Assembly: GCF_036785885.1 (NCBI RefSeq)
Contig: NC_092329.1
Location: 5,952,001 to 6,016,000, forward strand
Direction of reading: 5' to 3'
Source: Coffea arabica
Lineage: Eukaryota; Streptophyta; Magnoliopsida; Gentianales; Rubiaceae
Length of the DNA: 64,000 nt
Shown here: positions 26,751 to 37,954 of the stretch, piece by piece
Numbering within the stretch: position 1 is the stretch's first letter
How the letters are laid out: every line of letters starts with the position of its first letter
Notes under the pieces: model-generated
Told to the model about the DNA's origin: nothing
The model's input: the letters and a program-made list of their open reading frames with translations, nothing else
Database searches by the model: none
Translations under genes and position numbers: made by a program

Positions 26751-26960
26751 TTTTTTTTTGTCCTTATGCAAATTATAAAGAGTTTTAAACGCAAGATTAT
26801 GAGTATACATGCTACCTACAGCCTTCGGAAAAGATCTTTTCTCTTTTTCTGATTCCGGTGGGGGCAAAGCATCTAGTCGGTGTTCCCGTAAATAGCTCAA
26901 ATTGACTTGGCAGACACGAGCTCCTGGATTGAAACGTGACCAACCATTTGGCACCCTAAT
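26751..26960 (-). mobile_element. Possible reverse-oriented SINE
   Basis: Read on the minus strand, a box B-like CACGTTTCAATCCAGG (about 26910-26930) is followed downstream by GGACAAAAAAAAAA ending near 26751, the same tail type as the confirmed SINEs. Box A and target-site duplications are not convincing. Confidence 0.3.
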
Positions 26961-27881
26961 CAGCAATATAACACCACTCAAGTACAAGGCACTAGCAAAC
27001 CAACCAACTACCTTTGCGGTAGTTTGCCATGCATGTACTGTGAGGTAAAAGGACAAGAGTTTAAACATTATTTTCTATTAAAGTTGTCACTTAATGCGAT
27101 TTTCTTAAATCCATTTTGGACGTAATGCATTTGTGGTGGTTCAGTTCAAATCGATTTTTCGTAACCCTGTTGGATCACCCCTAGAATATGTTAGATTAGG
27201 GGTAGATGATGACAATTGACAAAGAAAAAAAAAGTACTAGCACATCAATCCTCCACGGTTGGTTGGTTAAGACTTAAGAAATATATACAGGAAGGACAGT
27301 AAGCATTAGAATTTCAAAGCCAGGGACAACGTACAACTTCTTCTTTTTTTTTTTTTTTTTTTCTTTTGATGATGTATAACATAAATAACTACGAGTAATT
27401 TTACATGAAAATGATTTGGATTAACTTTTTATACATTTTCTGAGACTTTACTCTAGCTACATTTGCTAATAAGAGAAGACTTCATCAAGTACTGTTAAGA
27501 GTAGTTTTCTTTCAAGTAGGTGCAATTATGAACCGTTTCAAGGGGAAGAATGCCGACCAACTAATTAAAACAGGAGGCCGAAGTTAGTTGAAGCCACAAT
27601 TTCTTGCTCAAGTGGCCAACCACTAATTTTCCACGGCATACTGGAATAGTCTTCATGTTAAGCACGATTTAAGTTAGGTTGACATAAGATAAAAGAGTTT
27701 GATCAAATCTTACTACACAAAAGGAATACCTAAATAATAAGAAAGAAACGCGAGAGTTGAGACGTGGCGACAGCACGAATCTGTCAAGGCGAAGCAACTA
27801 GGTTTTGACGTAGTTGAGGTGCATGACTTTTAGGTTCCAACTACGGTGAATTGGACCGCGTATGTGTGATGAACTCTTCTT

Positions 27882-28137
27882 AGAGCGTGTTTGGTAAATC
27901 GGCAAGGAATGAGTATCAATCAAAGTCAATAACATTTAAAACTAATGTTTGGGTAAATCATTCGTTGTCATATGCATCCAATTGTCATATATATATATAT
28001 ATATAATTATCTCAATTATATTAACAGGTGTAAAAGTGTTTGACTTCAGCCCATTTGATTAATCCATCAGTTGAACGAAATCATTTCCATTCCAAACCCA
28101 AAAAGGTTAAGGGGGAATGAATGTGAACCAAACGCCT
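27882..28137. mobile_element. Tourist-like MITE
   Basis: About 255 bp with GAGCGTGTTTGGT at the left end and ACCAAACGCC at the right, which are imperfect inverse repeats. It is flanked by TTA on the left and TAA on the right. The interior is AT-rich with a TA run near 27990. No coding capacity. Confidence 0.5.
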
Positions 28138-28235
28138 AACACTGGAAAAAGTGTGAATGTGGAAAGTCTCTAGTCATTCCCATTTCCCCTCCGAGTAGAC
28201 GTTGATGGCTGCTATTAGCTTCTGCGGTGGATGAA

Positions 28236-28347
28236 TTGGAATGGTTTCTATATGACACCGGGCCTTGCTTAGTTGTCTTTTCTAGATCATTTGCGTTCTT
28301 TCATAACTTTGGAATGGTTTCTATATGACACCGGGCATTGCTTAGTT
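28236..28347. repeat. 39-bp direct duplication
   Basis: Copies at 28236-28274 and 28309-28347 share TTGGAATGGTTTCTATATGA and what follows. They are near-identical (C versus A after GGGC) and offset by 73 bp. Confidence 0.85.
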
Positions 28348-30209
28348 TTAACAAAGGCGTTAGATTCACATACTATACTAATTTAAAGGTGCCACCAAGG
28401 CAAGGCTTAGTCAAATTGATGACTCTGCTAATCCACCGGATTTCTGGCGTAATTGTCTGCGTGTGATTTGGTTCCTAATTAACGCTGATGAGGCGTTTAA
28501 GAATAAAGAGTGGGTTCAACCACATTAATTATTAAAATTCATATGTTTGAGATAAATACTACATTGATGAGGGAGGGGAGGTGTTTAATTAAGATTAGAA
28601 GTGAGTAAATCCCTTCCACGTTTTTCATGTGATATGTGTGGAATTGCTTGCGGGGCATAGCATGGTAAACATGCATGTTAATTGTGTTTCCTTCTTTTTA
28701 ACGCCAATCTTTATCAAGGATTGCTTGCTTTCTTTTGTTTTCATTTTTTTTTTATTCACCTCACTAATTAACACGTTTAAATGTAGAGAATGGCTTGGTC
28801 TTGTGTCATACCATTATTGATTACAAAATTATTTTACAAATTCGATAAAGATGTTCTACAGCGTTTTGCATGAATAATTCGACCAAGGTATAAAGTTGCA
28901 GAAGGAGGTAAGGTGTGAAACAAACACAGAAATTGTACTAAATGTAAGGATGTTGTCTAAATGTGAACAAGTGAATATACGTAAGACTCGTTCTCGATTG
29001 ATTATTGTAATTGATTATAAATTCTGATTTTGAATAATCGATTTTTGTGAGGTTCTTTATTGCTTTTGCATTCTGATTATATATTTTTTTAATGATAAAA
29101 AGAAAATCAAAATCTACAATCATTCAACTTTTGCTGATTATGATTATTCTTCATCATCAGTTTTTATTATAATCAGATTCATTAAATTCTAAAACAGCCC
29201 AGAACAAAAGCCTTGCATGATAAGTTAAAATCTGCCATACTAACAAGTGTCACCATTAGCAAAATCCAGTCATTATTGGCCTCTTGTGTGACCGATAACG
29301 TGTAAGTGAGTTTTGTCGGTATATATATTTCTTGTTTCTTAAGAAGTGCAAAATGTCGGTACAGTTGAATATCGTACGGAAGTAGAACCCCCAAAAAAAA
29401 ACAAATTTTTTTTTTCTTTTTCAGTTTATGGACATAGGATGGTGTGTAGTATTAGGATTAGGGACTCAAAACTATCCTAATTAATCTCCTGTACTGCTAT
29501 ATATTTATATATAATCTCTGGCTGATTTAGAAAGAAAATTCATGACAGCTTCTTAAGAATATATTCTTTACGACTGATTAACAGTTGATTAAACGTTTTG
29601 CTGTGAATAGAAGAGTCTTATTCTATTCCCTACATCTTAAGTAAAGCAAAGCTACCAGCTGCTTGCTAGCTAGCACACTGGATGACCGGCAGCTGGGATG
29701 GAAACCAAAATCAACTGTAAGCAGAAAATGGAAGCAAAACAACTAACTATACAGCACACTAATTAATATGTTGTCATAATCAGCACCAGTATCAGTATGG
29801 GGAAACAACTTGCCAGTAATATCATTATCTTATCCCACACCAAACCGTCCATCCAGGTCTGGCGAGTTCCTATCCTCACCGTCTTTGTAGGGGATAAACA
29901 TTAACAAATGCACCGCAAATTATTGATTAGTGTATTATATCAAAAAAATTAATTTCTATTTGTCAAGTCATCATTGCTAATCCGAAAACTCAACTAGACA
30001 AAAAACTTGGAGTCTAGCTAAGAGTAGCCCTTTTTTTTTAAAAAAAAAAAAGATTTCAGGAATCATGCGAGGCAGGGCACTTAAATTAGAGCTCACTAGG
30101 TGTGCATGTGATGTATCATGTATGTTACTCATCGTGATTAACAAGTCATTTACACTATTTACTCTTTTTTCTAAAAAAAAAAAATTAAAGAATAAAAAGC
30201 AAAGAATTT

Positions 30210-30850
30210 CTCTTTTGGATTGACCTATTTTTCAAATACAATGTTACAATTAATACACAAACAAAAACAATTCAAAAAGCACTTCATCCATACAATATAT
30301 AAAAAAACAACTCACAAATACACATAAAGAAAATAAATTTTACAACATTTTTTCACCTATCACCACCATCCACCCCGACTGCCACCACCGTCACCACCCC
30401 CTACCTTCTCCTTTCTCCTCCCCCTCCCTCTTCTTCCTCCTCCCCTCTTCCCCTTCCCTTTAACTCGCTCCCTCCGCTTCCCGGCCACCCTCCAAACCTC
30501 CCCTCGATCTGGTCGCTAGTCATGACCAGAAGCCATGGTCTAGTCGTGGCCAGATCACAACCAGAAGATTTGGTACTTTTTGGCGCAATTTAGTCACGAC
30601 TAGATCAGGAGGGGAAGGGATGGCTAGAGGGTGGAGGGGAAGGAGAGGGAGGAGTGGTGGCGGTGTGGGTGGTTGTGGGTGATAGTATTAATTTTTAAAA
30701 AGTATTCTGCAAATTTTTAATTTTAAAAGGTACTCCAAAGTATATTCTAAAGATCCCTCCAAAAACATGTACAGTAAAAATTTTTCATATACACTACTAT
30801 AGTAAATTATTTCAAAAATACTTTCAAAGACAGCTAATCCAAACGGAGCC
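30210..30850. mobile_element. Foldback MITE, family B copy 2
   Basis: About 640 bp. The left end CTTTTGGATTG and right end CTAATCCAAACGGAG are inverse. Outer AT arms, then a CACCACCATCCACC/CT-rich block (about 30360-30510), a core with CGATCTGGTCGC, CATGACCAG, GTGGCCAGATC and ACTAGATC (about 30505-30608), then a GA-rich GGTGGCGG block (about 30609-30680). The arms are complementary across most of their length. No transposase frame. Confidence 0.75.
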
Positions 30851-32356
30851 GCACATTATCTCTTCTAGTCAAATATGTGATACTCTTTGTCCCTAAAATC
30901 CAATTTAGCTAGTAGAAATATTAGTTAAGTAATTACGAAATTTTTGATTTCGCTATCGAGCCCTACCTTTTTTTCTTCTCTCAACCAACCGCAAATAACA
31001 CACACACTCAGAACCTAAGCCAATTTCACAGCCCAACCCAAAAGGCATGCTGAATTTTTTTCTTCTCATTCTTCCTTTATAAAGTTTGGAGTCTCCTTTT
31101 AAATAAGAAAAAAATGCAAGATACTCTGTTTTTTTTTTCCCATTGACGTCAACTTTACTTGGTCATATACTAATTGCATACTACACTACACCACAAAAAA
31201 CTCATGTCACGTAAGGCATGGGGGTATAATACTTTGGTTGTAAATTCAGTAAATACTACAACACATACATTTGGTAGCAAGAAGTAAGAAATCAATATAT
31301 AAATCACTAAAGAAATGCGGCTAAGATGGCACTATGGTGTAACGCGTGAACCTCATGGACGCAGCCTTTTGTACACTCATCTTGAACACCCCCCCCCCCG
31401 GCCCTCTTTTGTGTTTTTTTTTGAAGGAAGTCATCTTCAACTTGGAAACAAGAAATGGTCGTAGATTTACATGTGAAATCCAAGTGGCCACAACTCAACA
31501 CAACTCAACCTCACCTCGCCCAAAAGCATCAACTACCAACATGCCAACAAAAGCTTCATAGGCCTAGCGTACCATATGGATCCCCATGTCACCATTTCCC
31601 ACCTCCCCCTCTCAATTCTGACCAAATTTGGCACCCTTTACAGTACTGCTACAGATACAGATGCACGATGACGCGTATATGCCCCGCCACCAACCACGAC
31701 TCTTTGTCCCCCCTCCCCTGCCTGCTCACGCTTCTTCCTGCAAATTGCCAATTTGACTACTCCATATATAATCCTTAGGTACACATAATGTTGCATTTGG
31801 TCAAGAATCATAAGGAGTTCTTTTCAAAATTTCAAGCCCTTCGTTGGATTTACTAGAATCTTTTTCTAAGTATCATGCAATTGGTTGGATGTACGACTTT
31901 TTACGATCATGAAATACAGAGGAGGTATATTATAGTTAGTGTGCAGTGCAAATATGAACAACACGAACTAGCGTCAAATAATTCTGCATAGAAAGAAAGA
32001 GATCACGCCCAATGTTCAAAGATTCACAACTTTAAATGTCAGCTTCTTAATAATAGTTCAGGATCAGCGAATTGACAATAATAGAATGATGCCTTTTGCA
32101 TTATCAAGTCGAACACATAAAACATAATACTAATAAGCATTAACCCGAAAAAAAAAATGGAAAAAAAAAAGTCCACTACAACACGTCTAAATTGCATTAA
32201 TGAAAAAATGAATTAAATTGATTGATCACTGTCTCTATCGACAAGTTCATCTGTACATAGACAAACAAAAACTTTCCCATGAATCAAAAAGAAAAAAAAT
32301 AAATGATTTTACACCATAAGCTAACATGAATATTTCAACCTAGACTGCAAATTCCA
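30851..32356. other. Intergenic DNA downstream of the ZAT10-like gene
   Basis: No gene was recognised. A C run (about 31389-31399) and several A runs are present. The part nearest 32356 should hold the 3' UTR of the minus-strand zinc-finger gene. Confidence 0.5.
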
Positions 32357-33145
32357 CTAGTATTTAATGTTCTCCACTTTAATTGGCAAATTGAAGCGAG
32401 ATTTTTTTGCGGGATGAGGGCTCTCGACCTCATCTTCAGTGGACCAAAACTCCGGCCACGCAGGCAAGTTCAAGTCAAAGTCCCGGTGGCTGTTGGTATT
32501 AGTTGACCCCACCCCTTCAGATGAAGTAAGTCCGCTGTGTCCGCCGCTGCTGCCGCCGCCAATTGTGCCTTCATAGTGGCACCGCTTGTGGCCTCCCAGA
32601 GCCTGTCCAGAAGGGAAGCACTTATGACAAATAGAGCACTCATGAGTCCTCCCGCTACCGCCAGCGCCGACGCCGCTAGTACTAGTAGTAGTCACCGTAG
32701 TGGTGGAGGTGGACGGCTGGTCATCGCCGCCACCGCTAGGAAGCTTCCTATGACTAGCTTTGTGCCCACCTAGAGCTTGGTACGACCCAAAAGCCTTGTT
32801 ACAAACCGAACACTTGTACAAGAGCTTAGGAACATCCGAGGAAGTCGAAACATGAGGCGGCGGAGGCGGCAAAGAGGCCTTTGGCGCCGCTGCTGCAGCC
32901 GTGGAGGAGGAGGAAGAAGAGGGAAAGGAAGAAGGGAGGTTGAAGTTTACTTTGCCACCGCGAGCGAGCATAATTAGGCAGAGAGCTAGATACTCTTCCT
33001 CAGTGGGCTGTGGATGGTCAAGGCTACGCGGTCGTTTTGATCTTTTTCCCTTAGCCCATGGCTCCGTTAGATGGCGGAGGCTTGGGTTGTCGAAGGGGAA
33101 GGAAGGAGTAGGTGTAGTGGGAGAGTTCAATGCTTCCAGAGCCAT
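32357..33145 (-). CDS. C2H2 zinc-finger repressor, ZAT10/STZ-like
   Basis: Intronless, 262 aa, a usual length for C1-2i two-finger plant proteins. Order of motifs: [10 protein letters not shown]-terminus; basic NLS-like KGKRSKRPR (residues 32-40); L-box [15 protein letters not shown] (50-64); finger 1, C112 to H132, with SYQALGGHK; finger 2, C170 to H190, with SGQALGGHK; and an EAR repression motif around DFDLNLPA (222-229). Both QALGGH signatures and all zinc ligands are intact. Relatives (Arabidopsis ZAT10/STZ, petunia ZPT2) are nuclear repressors induced by salt, drought, cold and oxidative stress; this role is inferred by family. The Gly/Ser/Thr-rich linker between the fingers is long. 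The ATG at 33145 is first in frame and lies about 166 bp from a TATA box on the same strand. Confidence 0.95.
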   Translation of the reverse strand: MALEALNSPTTPTPSFPFDNPSLRHLTEPWAKGKRSKRPRSLDHPQPTEEEYLALCLIMLARGGKVNFNLPSSFPSSSSSSTAAAAAPKASLPPPPPHVSTSSDVPKLLYKCSVCNKAFGSYQALGGHKASHRKLPSGGGDDQPSTSTTTVTTTSTSGVGAGGSGRTHECSICHKCFPSGQALGGHKRCHYEGTIGGGSSGGHSGLTSSEGVGSTNTNSHRDFDLNLPAWPEFWSTEDEVESPHPAKKSRFNLPIKVENIKY

Positions 33146-33310
33146 ATCAGGTATTGTTTCTGAAAGTAATCAAGAAATCAGCAGGAAGGAAGTTTGGTTG
33201 CTTGTTGTGACAGAAAAGTCGCGAGAGAGAAGGGTTTTGCTGGGGAGAGGAGAGCAAGTAAATTGGTGATTGGAAGAGTGATGGGAGTGAGAAGTGGAAG
33301 GTGGGGGGGA

Positions 33311-33322
33311 CTATATATATAG
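33311..33322 (-). promoter_or_regulatory. TATA box of the ZAT10-like gene
   Basis: CTATATATATAG stands in a GC-richer surround about 166 bp upstream of the start codon, a sensible position for a core promoter with a leader of roughly 130 bases. Confidence 0.65.
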
Positions 33323-36300
33323 AGGGAAGGGTTATGGGAGTCCGTAGAAAAGTAGGAAAGGAGTGGAAGTTGCGTGAGGGGTGACAGGAAAGTACTAGTA
33401 GCAGTAAGACGGTTATGCAAGGTATTTTCGCTCTTCTATTCTAAGGATGACGATGTAAATAAATGGAAGCAAGCAAACGAAATTTGGGGTCAAAGGGGGA
33501 GCATTAAAAATTGGAAAGTGAGTGGAGCACGTTTAGTTGAGGCGAGGGGGTTTGGTTGCTTGGGGGCCAAGTGGAGCACGCTTGGTGAGAGTGAAGTCGG
33601 TTAGTGTGTGAGCGTGTGTGTGTGTGTGTGTCATTGCTGGGGTGTGGGGCTTTCTCACGGAGGGAGGGACTGTGTGAGAGTGGAGACTAGGTACGTAAGT
33701 GTGAGTGTGTGAGAGTGGACCAAAATAAGTACAAGTGGTAGTGGTCTGGAACTGGTACAAGAATTCCCCCTTGGACTAAAGACTGCGTCAAAGTCAATCC
33801 ACATGAACGCTAGTAATCCCCCACGCGGCCTTTTACGTGGTACAAACTACAAAGAGTGCTAGTCTTTTTCTTTTTTTCTTTTTTCTTCTCCCTTTTTATT
33901 TAAAGTTACGTCCTTCGATTATACTTGAATTCTCACTATTTTATCTATGACACTTTAGTTTCTAAAGTATAAAATCTACACCATTTTAATTCTTAAAATA
34001 TAAAATTTGCCTCCCTTTTTGTCATCAATTTCAATTGCGCGAGCCAATGAAGTTTCATTTAAGTGAAATCTGATTAGATCAAACGGGTATTCTGATATTT
34101 TCTTTGAATCCTTTTTAAAGCAGGTGGAGTTGGAATACTCGATCTATAGTCGAAAAAGGGATTTAATCTATTTTTAGTGGCCACTAAACCAAAACTGATA
34201 AGTGGTTTCATCTGTTTAAGTTGAATGAAGTTTCGCTTTCTTTGGATTTAAGTAAACTTGTAGTACAACATGAGCCCTCCACCATCCACCGCACCACCAG
34301 ATGTCATGTGAATATGTGCGTGTATTCCAGTCGGGTCACCAGCCGGCGCCCAGCAGCCATTTGGGAATCAAAGAAAGAAGGAAAAGCAAAGCCCTTTGAA
34401 CTTCGGTGAAAGGCGGCTGAATTTGCTTTGTGATCATCTGGGGTCGGCTAACATCTATTAATTAGTTCAAATAATTCTCTCCACCTGTCTATCCTACACA
34501 ATTTGCTGCTCTTGCATGATTACTAGTCTTCTCAAGTAAATTCATGCATCTCTTCCCCTGGCAGCCGGCTGCTATTTTGCACATTGCAAAATTGATGTGC
34601 CGACTTGGACATTTCAGAGTGGTTAAAATATCCAGTCTCACTTGGATAATTCTAAGTTCAACAACTATAGGTAAGAAAAGTAGTACTAGTATGCAGTGAA
34701 ATTGATTATTTCTGAGTTTCTCTTTTATCTTGATTGTCAGCTGATGCGTTCTATTTTTTCAGCCCTTCAATGATTTTTCTACAGTAAACAAAGTTAAACT
34801 TGACCTTTTCAAAGAAAACGTGATATATTGTTTATATCATATCAGAAAAGTGGGAGGGGGGGGGGGGGGGGAATCAAATGCACCACGTGTTTAAAACAAG
34901 CCAGAAGTAGATGGTAGTGTGTTAAAACAAGCCAGCACAAAGTTAGACATTGTACAAATAATCTGACGTTTATATAATTTCGTGTGGTATAAATTCAAAT
35001 TATATATATGTAGTATGCATCTGTTGTAGCTGTTGGTGTAAAAAAAAAAATTACTATATTGTAAGTGCATAAAAAAATTAATCATTAAATAAAATCGAGT
35101 TATTAATTCCGGATTAGGGTGCCGTGGACCTGGAAATAAATTGGCAATCTCAACAAGCTAATACTTGTCCGATTGTCCGCCTGCGTGGTTTTATTGACAG
35201 GTGAGTTGATACCGATCACCAAGACGAATTTGGGCACCTATTGGCTGATTCATTTCTGGGGGAAAAGGAAATTGGACAATACAAAAGACCCTACAGGGTT
35301 ACTTGATGTTTGACATTTGTATTCATTGTGGCATGTATTTTGATGTTCACGAGACCACGTGTTACATAAACGAAAGTTGTTCTAGATTCGGAAATTCTTC
35401 TAGATTACTTATAACAAGGAAAAAAAACAAAGGAAATAATTCCAGAAAACCATTACATAAATATATCTCAATTCTTACCTCTTGCTAGTTACTAGCCTAA
35501 ATATTGTATGTGAACCAATTATCCAAATGGGTAAAACTCTATTCCTATGTGGGAATCCTGTACCCTACACTTAAGAAGATCGGAGGTTCAAATCTTGTAT
35601 CCTGCATATAAGAAAATTTAAGAAGTGTACCAAAGTACTCATTTGATCTAGAAAGATCTATCTTTCCTCTACCCTCTTATACCTATCTTCCGATGTAATC
35701 CAATCCGATTGGAATCTCCCTCCCCTCTAGATTCTAGAATAGGATAGTACAAATATTGTATTTTTTTTTTTCGAATAGTACATATATTGCCGATTGGAAA
35801 AAAAAAAATCTATGGGATAAAGAGAGCAGCATGATTTGAACATTACTCATCTAGCTTTTGACGCCGCCGGAGGAGATCTACATGGTTCCCGTACAGTACA
35901 GCCACTATGAAATTTATTTAATCTTTTTAACCGCGGTTGTTGACCTCCTCATTTAACCAGTCAACGTTTGATTGCCAAAGAGAATGCTGGCCTCTTCTGT
36001 TGACTGTCATTCTTCTTCTGGATTTTGACCAGTAACGCATACCCTGGAAGCTGGAAGCTGGAAGCATCCAGATTCCCTGTTATCTGTTGCCACTGCCTTA
36101 CTTCAAACCCTGACGACTTTTACCATACAATTCAACTCCCTCATCCAATTAACTCTGATTAGTGCTAGAAATTAGAATTGCCCTTCCAATACAACAACTC
36201 TTTGTGACCCAAAACAGACCTCACTCGTATGCCATCCATTACTAACCACATCCTTGTCTTTCTTCAATATTCATGTCATCATCTCAACCTAACACACTTA

Positions 36301-37118
36301 TATGTACGATGCTAAAATGTGGTTCACATATGTTGGGAAGGGACTGAATACAAGTAACTTAACTAACAACTATCGAGGACAATAACTTGGTGGCGGTGAA
36401 GTTTCTGGTTGACTCTCGAGTCCTTTCCTCTCCTGTTTTTCCTTTTGCAAGACTTAAAAGTCGTCGTTAGACCTAAACTAAAAAATAAAAATCGATAAAA
36501 GAATTCGCCGTGAATTAGAAATTAAACAAGGTTTTCATGAGTATAACAAAGTTTACAAGACTTTGGTTGATTTATTCAATCAAATTGAAGAAGTTCTAAA
36601 TGAATGAAGCGGTTGCTCCTCCTTTGGGAACGATGAGAAAATCAAAGATTGTATCCAATTTGTGTTGTGCTTTTGTTGTTCTTGACAGGATAAGCACAGA
36701 GAGAAAGAAGGCAGCCTGCGCCAAGTAAGCTAGTGATTTTAAGTCACTGCTTACCTAAGTAACTTGCTAGTTCACTTTGCACTCCGTTTTCATTGGTTGG
36801 TGGACTGGTCGCAGCTAAAACCACTGGGTTTTGGATTTGCTTGCAAGATACACACATAACATTTGTTGAATGAATATGACTTTTCTGTACAAAGCCGAAA
36901 AAGCCCATTTCGGCTGCCAAGTGATTGACCCGCCGGGCGACTACTCTTTGGCTCTCCATGAATCTTTAAATTTATTGAGAGCAAAATGGAAGATTAAATT
37001 AACGACCAGCTTCAATTTGCATTGCTAGATCAATCTGTTAGCACGTGTGTTAAAAGCTTTCTACTTTATTTTATTTTATTTTATTTTACATCATTTCCCG
37101 TTGCCATAATAAAATTTC
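33323..37118. other. Promoter side and intergenic DNA
   Basis: A GT microsatellite lies at 33613-33631 and a 16-base G run at about 34856-34871. A box B-like GGAGGTTCAAATC at about 35582 hints at an old SINE but lacks a clear tail. No gene is supported; the frame at 36744-36984 has no domain. Confidence 0.5.
34856..34871. repeat. Poly-G run
   Basis: About sixteen consecutive G residues in otherwise AT-rich DNA. Length could be uncertain because of sequencing slippage. Confidence 0.8.
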
Positions 37119-37328
37119 GGCCTTATTTGACAAATAATTTTTTGGCTAAATTTGTCGGCTACAAGTTTTTTAATAATTTGAACTACAGTAATCTCACAAA
37201 AATTTTTAAAATTTTTAAACTATACAGTTTAAAATATCCAAAAATTTACACATTTCAAAAAAATTTTCTACAATTTGTATAGTAAGTTTTAGACAAATAC
37301 TCAAAAAACTCACTTGCTAAACAGGGCC
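37119..37328. mobile_element. Short MITE, family C copy 2
   Basis: About 210 bp, from GGCCTTATTTGAC to GCTAAACAGGGCC, with TTC directly on both sides. The right part (AGTAAGTTTTAGACAAATAC, then TCAAAAAACTCA) matches the right end of the large element at 58967-59946, so this looks like its internally deleted relative. Confidence 0.65.
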
Positions 37329-37954
37329 TTCGTATTCTCGCAATAGTGAATCTTGATATGAGACAATGATCAAATTTTATTGATTGAAATTATACTGCAA
37401 GTTTTTTTTATTGAGTTTGAATGTTATTGAATATAAAATGTTGTTCAATCTTGACTTGATTGGTTGGCGAATCAAATTTGAATGAACTTTTATCAAGTCG
37501 AGCTCATAAAACGCTGCTCAATCTCGACGTAACTAGTTAGTGAATGAAATTCGAATGAACTCTTACCAAATAAAGTTCAATTCGAATATCAAATAATTTG
37601 ATTCATCCTTTAACTCAATTGATTATTGTCCAAGGGGCCTCTAATGAGTTTTTTTGCTTTTATTAAGGTAAATTATGTTATAATCATAGTAGCTTGACTT
37701 GTATGTAACTTTTTAGTTTGTATGGGCCGAGAAAGTTCTGGATTCTAATTTTCCAGAAAAAAGTTTAAACAAAAAAAAAAAACCTTTTATACTCCTACTA
37801 AATGTTTTAGTCAAACCTTAAGCTAACTACGGAAAGCGTGGTTCTGTACGGGAAAATTGCCACGCTCTCCGTGAGACTTGTATGGTCGTTTTCTGGATCA
37901 CTCGTAATACGACCGAGAAAATCTCAGACCCAAAGACAGAGTGAGAGAGAGGAG

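Larger units (their letters stand above)
24311..30209. other. Gene-free, repeat-rich intergenic block
   Basis: No gene could be supported. The block contains MITE copies near 24.8 and 26.05 kb, a possible reverse-strand SINE near 26.75-26.96 kb, a Tourist-like element near 27.9-28.1 kb, a 39-bp duplication near 28.3 kb and long T/A runs (for example near 27340). A minus-strand frame at 26510-26794 reads as protein-like but matches nothing I know. Confidence 0.5.

Noticed and set aside
26510-26794. 94-codon minus-strand frame with a protein-like stretch
   Set aside because: No family was recognised, the N-terminal part crosses a likely SINE tail, and there are no exon borders.
35535-35660. 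SINE-like box B (GGTTCAAATC) near 35587
   Set aside because: There is no matching box A, tail or target-site duplication that I can see.
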